Positions 8,081 through 17,103 of a stretch of DNA of 64,000 nucleotides are shown one piece after another. Source of the stretch: Microvirga alba (GTDB lineage Bacteria > Pseudomonadota > Alphaproteobacteria > Rhizobiales > Beijerinckiaceae); contig NZ_JADQDO010000007.1 in assembly GCF_015694465.1 (NCBI RefSeq), forward strand, positions 156,241 through 220,240, in the 5' to 3' direction. Within the stretch, counting starts at the first letter, position 1. Every line of letters begins with the position of its first letter. The notes beneath the pieces were generated by a model. It had not been told where the DNA came from, made no database searches, and saw only the letters and a list, made by a program, of their open reading frames with translations. The position numbers were made by a program, and so were the translations under genes.

Positions 8081-9892
8081 TTATTCCGGCTTCGCGACAT
8101 CCATAATTCGCAACCCCACTTTTTCGCCTCCGCCCCAGCGGTCGATCGACAGGGTTCCGGCCACGTGCAGCGGGCTGCCGATGGCCCCGGAAAGCGCGTT
8201 TCCGAGAGGCTGCCCGGCCGCACGGAAAGCGATTCCGCCAATGAATGAGCCGTCGCCCCCGCGCAGTTTCACGCGAACATGCCCCCCGCTGCCAACTTCC
8301 CGCGCTTCGACGATTCGGTGATGGGGAAACACGAAAACGGGTTCCGGCTGCCCTGAGCCGAACGGCCCTGCCCGGTCCAGCACCGTGACGATTCCCGGCT
8401 GCGCGCCACCTGCGGTCATGGCCGCGTCGATGGAGAAATGATCATTGATTCGCGCGCTGCTCACAGGCTCCGCGAGCTTGGTCGTCACAAAAGCGAGGAA
8501 TCGATCCACTTCCGCCGCGTTGATGGTGATGCCGGCTGCCATGGTGTGCCCGCCGCCCTTGATTGCGAGGCCCGAATCGACCGCGGCCCGAACGACCGAA
8601 CCGAGATCGACACCAGGCACGGATCGGCCGGAGCCCGTCGCCGTGCCGTCTTGATTCACGGTGAAAGCGAAGGCCGGGCGGCGGAATCGCTCCTTCGTCC
8701 GGGCCGCGATCAGGCCCACGACGCCTGGATGCCATTCCGTCGAGGCCGTGACCACGACGGGGAGTTCCGGCGCACGTTCGAGCGCGAGAAGCGCCTGAGC
8801 CTCGGCCTCGGCCACGGCCTCGACCTCGATGGCCTGACGCTCGCGATTCAGTTGATCGAGTTCGGCGGCCAGCTTCCCGGCCTGAATGGAATCCTCCGTC
8901 AGGAGAAGTTTCGAGCCCAAAGCCGCATCGCCGATGCGTCCACCCGCGTTGATGCGCGGACCGACGAGATAGCCGAGGTGCCAGCTCTCGGGCGCCCCCG
9001 CCAAGCCGGCGGTGTCGAGCAGCGCCGCCAGACCGATGCGGCGGCGGCTACGCATGATCGTGAGCCCCTGCCGCACGAAGGCGCGGTTCAGCCCGATCAG
9101 CGGCACCACGTCCGCCACGGTCGCAAGCGCCACGAGATCGAGGCTTCCCATGAGGTCCGGCTCAGGCCGGCTGTTGAAGAACCCGCGCGCACGCAATGCG
9201 CGGTTGAGAGCGACCAGGGTCAGAAAGACCACGCCCGCCGCGCAGAGATGGCCGAGCCCTGACAGATCGTCCTGCCGGTTCGGATTGACGATAGCGACAG
9301 CCTCTGGAAGCTGCTCGGGAGCCTGGTGGTGATCGAGCACCACGGGATCGAGACCAAGATGCTTCGCTTCGGCCAAGGGCGCGATGCTGGCGGTGCCGCA
9401 ATCGACCGTCACGAGCAGTTGGGCGCCCTGCTCTTTCAGGCCGCGAATCGCATCGACATTAGGGCCATAGCCTTCGGTGATCCGATCAGGAATGTGAATG
9501 AGATATGGCACGCCGCAGGCGCGCAAATATTCCGCGAGCAAAGCGGCGCTGCAGGCCCCGTCCACATCGTAGTCGCCGAAGATCGAGACCTTCTCGCTGC
9601 GAAGAACAGCGTCGGCGAGACGGTCTACAGCTCTTTCCATGTCCGTCAGGACATTCGGGTCCGGCATCAGGTCGCGCAGGCGCGGATTGAGGAAGCGTTC
9701 CGCATCATGGATCCCGACCCCGCGTCCCGCGAGGACGCGTGCCAGAACATCCGGCAGGCCATGGGTCTGGGCGATCGCCACGGCGAGAGTGCTTTGCGCC
9801 GCGTCGCATCGCTCGACCCAGGTGCGGCCGAGGACGGATTCGGTGACGTTAAGGAAGGGGCGAAACAAGGGAAGAGGAGCTGATTCGGTCAC
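8081..9892 (-). CDS. recJ: single-stranded-DNA-specific exonuclease RecJ
   Basis: About 603 residues, usual for RecJ. DHH-family motifs are visible: SIFGDYDVDGACSAALL, TVDCGT, VVLDHHQAP, the DHHA1 region GGRIGDAALG and GGHTMAAG. RecJ degrades ssDNA 5' to 3' in recombination and base-excision repair. The frame is open to a TTG at 9922, but GTG 9892 gives an N-terminus (MTESAPLPLFRPFLNVTESV) more like other RecJ proteins and is used here. The GNAT gene ends 26 bp upstream of this start on the same strand. Confidence 0.92.
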   Translation of the reverse strand: MTESAPLPLFRPFLNVTESVLGRTWVERCDAAQSTLAVAIAQTHGLPDVLARVLAGRGVGIHDAERFLNPRLRDLMPDPNVLTDMERAVDRLADAVLRSEKVSIFGDYDVDGACSAALLAEYLRACGVPYLIHIPDRITEGYGPNVDAIRGLKEQGAQLLVTVDCGTASIAPLAEAKHLGLDPVVLDHHQAPEQLPEAVAIVNPNRQDDLSGLGHLCAAGVVFLTLVALNRALRARGFFNSRPEPDLMGSLDLVALATVADVVPLIGLNRAFVRQGLTIMRSRRRIGLAALLDTAGLAGAPESWHLGYLVGPRINAGGRIGDAALGSKLLLTEDSIQAGKLAAELDQLNRERQAIEVEAVAEAEAQALLALERAPELPVVVTASTEWHPGVVGLIAARTKERFRRPAFAFTVNQDGTATGSGRSVPGVDLGSVVRAAVDSGLAIKGGGHTMAAGITINAAEVDRFLAFVTTKLAEPVSSARINDHFSIDAAMTAGGAQPGIVTVLDRAGPFGSGQPEPVFVFPHHRIVEAREVGSGGHVRVKLRGGDGSFIGGIAFRAAGQPLGNALSGAIGSPLHVAGTLSIDRWGGGEKVGLRIMDVAKPE

Positions 9893-9918
9893 GCTTGAGA
9901 GGTTACCCCCAAACGCGC

Positions 9919-10380
9919 TCAAAACACCCGTCGATATTGAATGAAGCCGCTGCGCGACGCGACCTTGTCATAAAGAGCCTGGGCGGAGGTGTTGGTTTCA
10001 TGGGTCAGCCAGTAGACCCGGCTCGCCCCATCGGCCTTCGCCTTCTCCGCGACAGCCTCGATGAGCGCGCGCCCGACGCCGCGGTTGCGCGCTTTCTCGG
10101 AGGTAAACAGATCCTGGAGATAGCAATAATCGCCGATGGTCCAGGTCGAGCGGTGATAGATGTAGTGGACGATCCCGACGACTTCGCCATCAAACAGGGC
10201 GACGAGGCCGTGCATGGGCTCGGCGGGATCGAGCAGGCGCGCCCAGGTCTTATCGGTGACTTCCGATGCTAAGGTCGCCTTGTAGAAGGTCAGATAGCCC
10301 TGCCACAACGGCTCCCAGGCCTCACGGTCCCCGGGCCCGAAGGGGCGAATGACGATACCGTTGTTGCTGGTGTCCGACAT
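9919..10380 (-). CDS. GNAT family N-acetyltransferase
   Basis: A protein of about 153 residues with the GNAT acetyl-CoA site seen as LFTSEKARNRGVGRALIEAV (the R/Q-x-x-G-x-G/A type motif A) and the motif B-like segment VYWLTHETNTSAQALYDKVA. The substrate is unknown. Two consecutive ATG codons could serve as start; the second gives MSDTSNNGIV. It is encoded just upstream of recJ on the same strand with little or no gap, so co-transcription is likely. Confidence 0.8.
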   Translation of the reverse strand: MSDTSNNGIVIRPFGPGDREAWEPLWQGYLTFYKATLASEVTDKTWARLLDPAEPMHGLVALFDGEVVGIVHYIYHRSTWTIGDYCYLQDLFTSEKARNRGVGRALIEAVAEKAKADGASRVYWLTHETNTSAQALYDKVASRSGFIQYRRVF

Positions 10381-10463
10381 CATGCGCCCCTTTCGTTACA
10401 CTTGGCCTTTCCGGCCTTTTGCAAACGGCTCCCCTCGCGCTTCGACGGGAGCCGATTTGAATC

Positions 10464-11462
10464 CTAGTCGAGGTGGAACTTCGACAATTCGCGGTGCTCT
10501 CCGTAGATGCGGCGCACGGTGCCGGTGGCAGAGCGATAGACGACCGTCTCGGTCGTGATTACGTCCCTGCCGAAGCTGACGCCCTTCAGAAGCGCGCCGT
10601 CGGTCACGCCGGTCGCGGCCACGATCACGTCTCCGCGCGCGAGATCGGTCATGTCGTACTTCCGGTTGGGATCGGTCACGCCCATCTGGAGCGCGCGCGC
10701 GCGCTTCTCGTCCGTGTCGAGGATGAGGCGGGCCTGCATCTGGCCGCCGATGCAGCGCAGCGCGCCCGCCGCCAACACGCCCTCAGGGGCAGCGCCAATG
10801 CCGAGATAGATGTCGATGCCGGTTTCTTCCGGCTTTGTGGTGAAGATCACGCCCGCGACGTCACCGTCGGAGATCAGGCGGATGCCAGCGCCCGTCTTGC
10901 GGATCGCGGCGATGAGATCCGCATGTCGCGGACGGTCGAGCACGAGAGCGGTCAGCTCATTCGGCTTCACGCCCTTGGCCTTGGCGAGACTGTGAATGTT
11001 CTCTTCCGGGGAGGCATCGAGATCGACGACGCCCGCCGAATAGCCGGGGCCGACCGCGATCTTGTGCATGTAAACGTCGGGCGCTGCGAGCAGCGTACCG
11101 GCTTCCGCCATCGCCATGACGGCGATCGAGCCCGGCATGTCCTTCGCGCAGAGCGTCGTGCCTTCGAGCGGATCGACCGCGATATCGACCTTCGGGCCGT
11201 TCTTGTTGCCGACCTTTTCGCCGATGAAAAGCATCGGCGCTTCGTCGCGCTCGCCCTCGCCGATCACCACGGTGCCGTCGATGGGCAGCTTGTTCAATTC
11301 GCGGCGCATGGCGTCCACGGCGGCTTGGTCAGCGGCCTTCTCGTTGCCGCGCCCGCGAAGCCGCGCGGAGGCGACGGCGGCGCGCTCGGTAACGCGGACG
11401 AGTTCCAGGGTCAGAATGCGCTCGATGAGCTGGCCCGGTTGGACGGTAATGCCTTGCGACAT
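10464..11462 (-). CDS. glpX: fructose-1,6-bisphosphatase class II
   Basis: A 332-residue GlpX protein. The metal-binding block VDIAVDPLEGTTLCAKD, the N-terminal Glu-rich VIGEGERDEAPMLF and the DMTDLARGD segment are diagnostic. It dephosphorylates fructose 1,6-bisphosphate in gluconeogenesis and, in autotrophs, the Calvin cycle. It follows hom on the same strand with a 60-bp gap; alaC-hom-glpX is a recurrent order in Rhizobiales. Confidence 0.93.
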   Translation of the reverse strand: MSQGITVQPGQLIERILTLELVRVTERAAVASARLRGRGNEKAADQAAVDAMRRELNKLPIDGTVVIGEGERDEAPMLFIGEKVGNKNGPKVDIAVDPLEGTTLCAKDMPGSIAVMAMAEAGTLLAAPDVYMHKIAVGPGYSAGVVDLDASPEENIHSLAKAKGVKPNELTALVLDRPRHADLIAAIRKTGAGIRLISDGDVAGVIFTTKPEETGIDIYLGIGAAPEGVLAAGALRCIGGQMQARLILDTDEKRARALQMGVTDPNRKYDMTDLARGDVIVAATGVTDGALLKGVSFGRDVITTETVVYRSATGTVRRIYGEHRELSKFHLD

Positions 11463-11522
11463 GGACGTGTCGTCTCCCTTGTGACGATGCTTGGCGAGCC
11501 CTCGGGCCTGCCGTGATTGATG

Positions 11523-12845
11523 CTACTCGCGTTCGATGCGAATGACCTGGGGCGGTTCGGCGATAAGGCCATCCCCGGAGATCTTCTCCACAGCGGAGCG
11601 GATTGCAGCCTCCGTCGCCGCATAGGTGATGAGAACCAGCGGCACGGGAGCGCCGGAGCGACCATGCCGGTCCTGCGTCGCCGCGACCTCGGAGCGCTTC
11701 TGAAGGATGCTTTCCAGAGAAATCTCGGCCTCCGCCATGCGCGTCGCGACACCGGCCGCAACGCCCGGACGGTCGTGAACCGTGAGACGGATGTAGTAAC
11801 CGCCTTCGTGGCGCTGCATCGGCGCGCGCGGGGCCTTTTCGAGGTGCCCAACCGGACGACCGAAGGGCGGCTCCGCCTTGCCGGAGGCAACATCGGCGAT
11901 GTCGGCGACGACCGCGGATGCGGTCGCATCGCCGCCCGCGCCGGGGCCGATCAGGGTCAATTCCTTGACCGCATCCGCGTCGATGGTCACAGCGTTCGTA
12001 ACGCCCATGACCTGCGCGATGGCCGAAGATTTCGGGACCATCGTTGGATGGACCCGCTGCTCGATACCCGTCTCGGTCCGCTCGGCGACGCCCAGAAGCT
12101 TGATGCGGAAGCCAAGCTCGGAGGCCATGGAGAGGTCGAGCGGGGTGATCGAGGAAATGCCTTCCACATAGATGGCGTCGGCATCAACCTGCGTACCGAA
12201 GGCGAGGCTCGTCAGAATGGCGAGCTTGTGCGCCGTGTCGAAGCCCTCGACGTCGAAGGTCGGGTCGGCTTCGGCGTAGCCGAGACGCTGCGCGTCCTTC
12301 AGGCATTCGGCGAAGGTCAGCCCTTCCAGCTCCATCCGCGAGAGGATGTAATTGCAGGTGCCGTTGAGGATACCGTAGAGACGCGAAACTTTATTTCCCG
12401 GCAGGGCCTCGCACAGAACCTTGATGACCGGAATGCCGCCGGCGACGGACGCCTCGAAAGCGAGCGATACGCCCTTCTCTTCGGCGAGTTTGGCGAGCGC
12501 GAGGCCGTGCTTGGCGAGCAGCGCCTTGTTGGCGGTGACGACGTGCTTGCCCAGCGAGAGCGCCGTCCTGACCGTCTCGAGCGCCGTCCCTTCCGAACCA
12601 CCGACCAGTTCGACGACGCAATCGACGTCGGCCGACTTCGCCAGCGCCACGGGATCGTCGAACCACGTGAAGCCGGTCAGGTCGAAACCTCGGTCCTTGG
12701 CCCGGTCGCGGGCCGATACGGCCACAACTTCGACAGGCCGTCCGCCGCGTTGAGCAACGACTTCATTTTGGCGGTCAAGGATTTGGATGACCGATGCGCC
12801 AACCGTGCCGAGGCCGGCGATGCCGACCCGAAGAGGACGTCCCAC
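11523..12845 (-). CDS. hom: homoserine dehydrogenase
   Basis: About 440 residues. An N-terminal Rossmann motif (VGIAGLGTVGASVIQIL), the catalytic-domain blocks GILNGTCNYILSRM and YAEADPTFDVEGFDTAHKL, and a C-terminal ACT domain (YYIRLTVHDRPGVAAGVATRM) are visible. It reduces aspartate semialdehyde to homoserine for threonine and methionine synthesis; the ACT domain suggests feedback control by threonine. The start is taken at GTG 12845, about 9 nt after GAGGGAG, rather than the upstream TTG at 12863. Confidence 0.93.
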   Translation of the reverse strand: MGRPLRVGIAGLGTVGASVIQILDRQNEVVAQRGGRPVEVVAVSARDRAKDRGFDLTGFTWFDDPVALAKSADVDCVVELVGGSEGTALETVRTALSLGKHVVTANKALLAKHGLALAKLAEEKGVSLAFEASVAGGIPVIKVLCEALPGNKVSRLYGILNGTCNYILSRMELEGLTFAECLKDAQRLGYAEADPTFDVEGFDTAHKLAILTSLAFGTQVDADAIYVEGISSITPLDLSMASELGFRIKLLGVAERTETGIEQRVHPTMVPKSSAIAQVMGVTNAVTIDADAVKELTLIGPGAGGDATASAVVADIADVASGKAEPPFGRPVGHLEKAPRAPMQRHEGGYYIRLTVHDRPGVAAGVATRMAEAEISLESILQKRSEVAATQDRHGRSGAPVPLVLITYAATEAAIRSAVEKISGDGLIAEPPQVIRIERE

Positions 12846-12929
12846 GAACAACAGCTCCCTCAAGAAAAGTCGCGTTGCTCTTTACGACTGCTACGGTTGC
12901 ATGTCCATGCGCTGTGGGTGGTAAGCCCC

Positions 12930-14150
12930 CTAGCCGGCTCGCGGGAAAGGCACCACGTTGTGGAGAGTCTGCTCCGCCGTATCGAAGAACTTGCGGATAT
13001 TGCGGGCGGCCTGGCGGATGCGCTGCTCGTTCTCCACAAGGGCGATCCGCACATAATCGTCGCCGTGCTCGCCGAACCCGATGCCGGGAGCGACAGCCAC
13101 ATCCGCCTTTTCCACCAGGAGCTTCGAGAATTCGAGGCTCCCCAGGGGCCGGAATTGCTCCGGAATCTGCACCCAGGCGAACATCGAGGCACTGGGGGCT
13201 GGAATGGTCCAGCCGGCCTTCTCGAAGGCGTCGATCATGACATCGCGGCGGCGCTTATAGGTGGCGCGCATCTCGCGGATGCAATCGTCCGGGCCGTTGA
13301 GGGCGGCGGTCGCGGCTACCTGGATCGGCGTGAAGGCCCCATAATCGAGGTAGGATTTCACGCGGGCGAGCGCCGCCAGAAGGCGCTCGTTACCGACCGC
13401 GAAGCCGATGCGCCAGCCGGCCATCGAGAAGGTTTTGGACATGGAGGTGAATTCCACCGCCACATCGATCGCCCCCGGAACCTGAAGGATCGAGGGTGGC
13501 GGATTCGCCTCGTCGAAATACACCTCGGAATAGGCGAGATCCGAGAGCAGGATCAGCTCGTGCTTCTTCGCGAAGGCGACCAAATCCCGGTAGAAATCGA
13601 GCGAGGCCACGTAGGCCGTCGGGTTCGAGGGGTAGCAGACCACCAGCGCCACGGGCTTGGGGATCGAATGCGCCACGGCGCGCTCGGCTGCCGGGAAGAA
13701 ATCGGGGGTCGGTTCGGCCGGGACAGAACGGATCACGCCGCCCGCCATCAGGAAGCCGAAGGCATGAATCGGGTAGCTGGGATTGGGAACGAGGACCACG
13801 TCGCCGGGCTCCGTGATGGCCTGCGCCATGTTGGCGAAGCCTTCCTTGGAGCCCAGAGTCGCGACCACCTGCGTATCGGGGTTCAGCTTCACCCCGAAGC
13901 GACGCTCGTAATAACCCGCCTGGGCGCGCCGGAGGCCCGTGATGCCCTTGGAAGCCGAATAGCGGTCCGTACGCGGCTTGCCGACGGTTTCAACCAGCTT
14001 GTCGATGACGTGCTGCGGGGCTTGCAGATCGGGGTTTCCCATCCCCAAATCGATGATGTCGGCCCCGTTGGCACGGGCGGCGGCTTTAATGCGGTTGACC
14101 TGCTCGAAGACATAAGGGGGAAGACGCTTGATGCGGTAAAAATCCGTCAT
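12930..14150 (-). CDS. alaC: class I/II aminotransferase, AlaC-type alanine transaminase
   Basis: A 406-residue fold-type I PLP enzyme. The blocks IDLGMGNPDLQAPQ, YPSNPTAYVASLDF, SDLAYSEVYF and SMSKTFSMAGWRIGF (PLP lysine in SMSK) are visible. The sequence is closest to the AlaC/YfdZ and LL-DAP-aminotransferase-like group, which usually transfers amino groups to pyruvate. It lies 84 bp upstream of hom on the same strand, so it probably shares amino-acid-linked regulation. A role in methionine or homoserine metabolism cannot be excluded. Confidence 0.85.
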   Translation of the reverse strand: MTDFYRIKRLPPYVFEQVNRIKAAARANGADIIDLGMGNPDLQAPQHVIDKLVETVGKPRTDRYSASKGITGLRRAQAGYYERRFGVKLNPDTQVVATLGSKEGFANMAQAITEPGDVVLVPNPSYPIHAFGFLMAGGVIRSVPAEPTPDFFPAAERAVAHSIPKPVALVVCYPSNPTAYVASLDFYRDLVAFAKKHELILLSDLAYSEVYFDEANPPPSILQVPGAIDVAVEFTSMSKTFSMAGWRIGFAVGNERLLAALARVKSYLDYGAFTPIQVAATAALNGPDDCIREMRATYKRRRDVMIDAFEKAGWTIPAPSASMFAWVQIPEQFRPLGSLEFSKLLVEKADVAVAPGIGFGEHGDDYVRIALVENEQRIRQAARNIRKFFDTAEQTLHNVVPFPRAG

Positions 14151-14193
14151 GGCTTTGATCCTCGAGCAGCAAATTTGAATCGGTTGTTAGCCC

Positions 14194-14583
14194 TTACTGT
14201 GTCCTAACGGAACCCGGTTTTTTCGGAAGAACGACGGGCTCCGGCGCGGGGGTGCCTCCCAATTGAGCAGCCGCGGCTCCCGCCGCCTCGTTCCGCGTCC
14301 GGGCCGCATCGAGTTCAGCCTCGACTGCCTTTAGCTCGTCAGCGGTTTTCGCAGCGGTCGTCCGGCCCGGATTCGACGTGCCGACCGGCATGTATTCCAA
14401 CGTAGCCGGCCTCGTCGTCGAGACGAAATCCGGCGTCGTCGCCATTTTGGGGCCCGCACCGACCGACGCCACGAGATCACGCGCGGGATTGGAATCGCCG
14501 GCACAGGCCGCAAGGCCCATAAGGGCGAGGCCCGCCAAGCCAGCGAGGGAGGCGCGGGACGTCAGAGGGGTCGAAAAACGCAT
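14194..14583 (-). CDS. small outer-membrane-type lipoprotein, unknown function
   Basis: From ATG 14583 the protein has 129 residues. It starts with a signal sequence ending in the lipobox LAAC (LAGLALMGLAACAGDSNPA), so Cys is expected to be lipidated. The rest is low-complexity, Ala/Pro rich, with a helical stretch (ADELKAVEAELDAARTRNEA) that could form a coiled coil. It is divergent from phaC with only 48 bp between the starts, so the two promoters must overlap. I do not recognise a family. Confidence 0.65.
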   Translation of the reverse strand: MRFSTPLTSRASLAGLAGLALMGLAACAGDSNPARDLVASVGAGPKMATTPDFVSTTRPATLEYMPVGTSNPGRTTAAKTADELKAVEAELDAARTRNEAAGAAAAQLGGTPAPEPVVLPKKPGSVRTQ

Positions 14584-14631
14584 TGTGTGTTCCAAGAATC
14601 GTAACATGTGTCTGGCATATATGAGGGCTCA

Positions 14632-16500
14632 ATGGCTAAAATGTCGGAAACGCGGCTCATGAGCAATGGCGGCGGGCCGTCGGGAGAGCGCCTTATGAGC
14701 ACACCGCTCGAAGACGAGAAGGCACAACCCTCGACTCCGGATTTCGAGGAGCTGTCCCGCAATATGGCTCGTTTCATCGAAGGAGCCGGGAAAGCCGCCG
14801 CCGCTTATTTCAAGCCCCTCGAGCAGCAACAGACCAAACCCCGGATGTCCGGCGAAACCGAGGAGGCGATCAAGGCCCTCGGTCATGTGGCCGAAGCCTG
14901 GATGTCCGATCCACAGAAATCCGTCGAAGCGCAGAGTCGCCTCGGCACGCAGTTTTTCGATCTTTGGGCGTCGACGCTCAAACGCGCACAAGGCGAGCCT
15001 GCAGAGCCCATCGTGCGGCCCGAAGCCAAGGACAACCGTTTCCAGGACCCGGAATGGTCGACGAACCCCATCTTCGACTTTCTCAAGCAGGCTTATCTGA
15101 TCACATCCCGTTGGGCGGAAGGGATGGTCGATGGCGCCGAAGGAATCGACGATGGCACGCGGCACAAGGCCCAGTTCTACCTGAAGCAGATTTCGAGCGC
15201 GCTTTCGCCTTCGAATTTTCTCATGACCAACCCGGAACTCATTCGCGAAACCTTCCGGCAGAACGGTGCGAACCTCGTTCGCGGCGTGACCATGCTCGCG
15301 GAGGACATCGAGGCCGGCGCGGGCGAGTTGCGAATCCGTCAATCGGACCCGACGGGCTTCAAGGTGGGCGTCAACATCGCGACGACCCCAGGAAAAGTCA
15401 TTTTCCGCAATGAATTAATAGAGTTGCTTCAGTATTCTCCCACCACGGATGAGGTCTTCAAGCGACCCCTTCTGATCGTGCCACCCTGGATCAACAAGTT
15501 CTATATTCTCGACCTGAACCCGGAGAAGAGCTTCATCAGGTGGGCGGTTTCACAAGGGCTCACGGTCTTCTGCATCTCCTGGGTCAACCCGGGCGCGCAG
15601 CATGCCGAAAAGAGTTTCGAGCATTACATGCGCGAAGGCATTTTCGCTGCGCTCGATGCAATTCACGAGGCCACAGGCGAGAAGAAGGTCACGGCCATCG
15701 GCTACTGCGTCGGCGGAACCCTGTTGGCTTCGACCCTCGCCTATATGGCCACAAAGCGCGACAAGCGCATCGACAGCGCGACTTTCTTTACCGCGCAGGT
15801 GGACTTTACCTTCGCAGGAGATCTGAAGGTCTTCGCGGATGAAGGGCAGATCAAAACCCTTGAGGCCAGTATGAAGATGCGCGGCTATCTTGAGGGCGCG
15901 CACATGGCGAACGCGTTCAACATGCTGCGGCCGAACGACCTGATCTGGCCCTACGTGGTCAATGTCTACATGAAGGGTCACGCGCCCTTCCCGTTCGACC
16001 TGCTGTACTGGAATTCCGATTCCACCCGGATGCCGGCAGCCAACCACGCCTTCTACCTGCGCAACTGCTACCTCGAAAACAAGCTGGCCAAGGGCGAGAT
16101 GGAGATTGCGGGCGCCAAGCTGGACCTGAAGAAGATCAAGATCCCGATTTTCAATCTCGCGACGAAGGAAGACCACATCGCCCCTGCCCGCTCGGTCTTC
16201 GTTGGCTCGAAAACCTTCGGCGGCCCGGTCGAGTTCGTCCTTGCCGGGTCGGGGCATATCGCCGGCGTCATCAACCCCGTGAACAAGCCGAAATATCAAT
16301 TCTGGACCGGCGGCCCCGTCGAGGGCGAGTTGGAGGATTGGGTGAAGAGCGCCACCGAGACGCCCGGGACGTGGTGGCCCTACTGGCTGTCCTGGGTCAG
16401 GGAGCAGGCCCCCCGCACGGTCGCGGCCCGCGAGCCCGGCGGCGGCAAGTTCGCGCCGCTTGGCGATGCGCCCGGGACTTACGTTCTCGCACGGGCTTAG
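14632..16500 (+). CDS. phaC: class I poly(3-hydroxyalkanoate) synthase
   Basis: About 622 residues, usual for class I PhaC. The lipase-like box with the catalytic cysteine is [10 protein letters not shown]. Other family blocks are [50 protein letters not shown] and the catalytic-His block [11 protein letters not shown]. It polymerises (R)-3-hydroxyacyl-CoA into storage granules. ATG 14632 follows GAGGG (14623-14627) at normal spacing; a GTG at 14608 is in frame but less likely. Phasin or phaA/B genes are not adjacent. Confidence 0.93.
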   Translation: MAKMSETRLMSNGGGPSGERLMSTPLEDEKAQPSTPDFEELSRNMARFIEGAGKAAAAYFKPLEQQQTKPRMSGETEEAIKALGHVAEAWMSDPQKSVEAQSRLGTQFFDLWASTLKRAQGEPAEPIVRPEAKDNRFQDPEWSTNPIFDFLKQAYLITSRWAEGMVDGAEGIDDGTRHKAQFYLKQISSALSPSNFLMTNPELIRETFRQNGANLVRGVTMLAEDIEAGAGELRIRQSDPTGFKVGVNIATTPGKVIFRNELIELLQYSPTTDEVFKRPLLIVPPWINKFYILDLNPEKSFIRWAVSQGLTVFCISWVNPGAQHAEKSFEHYMREGIFAALDAIHEATGEKKVTAIGYCVGGTLLASTLAYMATKRDKRIDSATFFTAQVDFTFAGDLKVFADEGQIKTLEASMKMRGYLEGAHMANAFNMLRPNDLIWPYVVNVYMKGHAPFPFDLLYWNSDSTRMPAANHAFYLRNCYLENKLAKGEMEIAGAKLDLKKIKIPIFNLATKEDHIAPARSVFVGSKTFGGPVEFVLAGSGHIAGVINPVNKPKYQFWTGGPVEGELEDWVKSATETPGTWWPYWLSWVREQAPRTVAAREPGGGKFAPLGDAPGTYVLARA

Positions 16501-16552
16501 AGGCCGCTAAAAAAACGCGGGGGCCGTTTCGGCGATCGCGATCGTCTCCACC

Positions 16553-16679
16553 CTGTCATTCCGGGGCCGCAAAGCGGAACCCGGAACCTACACACGCCGA
16601 CGGCTTAAAATCTCGGATTTCTACGCCTTCGGCGCGGCCCTTTGGGTCGAGCTCCGCCGACGCGGCCTCGGAATGACAG
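16553..16679. repeat. intergenic interspersed repeat with terminal inverted repeats
   Basis: A 127-bp block begins with CTGTCATTCCG and ends with CGGAATGACAG, an 11-bp perfect inverted repeat. Between them are GC-rich stretches reading like the dispersed TGTCATTCCGGGGC repeats found between genes in Bradyrhizobium and Methylobacterium relatives. It lies downstream of phaC. It may be a non-autonomous miniature element or an mRNA-end structure. Confidence 0.6.
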
Positions 16680-16698
16680 ACTGGAAGCGCGGCGCGGC

Positions 16699-16883
16699 CT
16701 AATTCTCAGGTGGGAGCCTGGACAAGACCTCATCCAAGGCGGAGGGGTCAGCGCCTGCCTCCCGCAGAAGTCTCTCCAGCTCGGGGGTGAGTTGCCGTCG
16801 GCGACCGCCCGAGCAGTCACGTGCTTAATGGCAGCCCTCTGAGCCTGGGATAAACTCTCCAGATCTGCGTTGAGTGTGCTCAT
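16699..16883 (-). pseudogene. short hypothetical gene apparently broken by a frameshift
   Basis: The leftward frame from ATG 16883 starts MSTLNADLESLSQAQRAAIK and then loses protein character. A second leftward frame takes over around 16800 and reads QLTPELERLLREAGADPSA through DEVLSRLPPEN to a stop at 16699. Both halves look like amphipathic helices, so a single-base indel within an ORF of about 60 codons is the simplest reading. The alternative is two coincidental frames. Function unknown. Confidence 0.35.
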
Positions 16884-17050
16884 TGGGATGAACCAGAGGC
16901 GAAAGCTTTGTCGTCCTCATACAAAACGCAGGCTCGCCATGTCATGCCGCCTGACTTAGCTCATGAACGTCTTTCGAGCGCTGCGGGCTCGGAGGCCAAA
17001 CAGGTGCCCGCGACAACCGGACGAGCCTGTAAAATGACGACCTCATAAGA

Positions 17051-17075
17051 AAAGGCCGGCATCATGCCGGCCTTT
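17051..17075. terminator. terminator hairpin downstream of fadL
   Basis: AAAGGCCGGCAT and ATGCCGGCCTTT form a 12-bp stem with a one-base loop. On the minus strand it is followed by a short T-rich stretch, and it lies 29 bp past the fadL stop. It could act in both directions. Confidence 0.75.
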
Positions 17076-17103
17076 CTCGTTGTTCGATTTGCCTTGCGGG
17101 CTC

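Noticed and set aside
11517..14207. Very long rightward open frame (896 codons) opposite hom and alaC
   Set aside because: Antisense artefact of codon bias; both leftward genes are clearly conserved enzymes.
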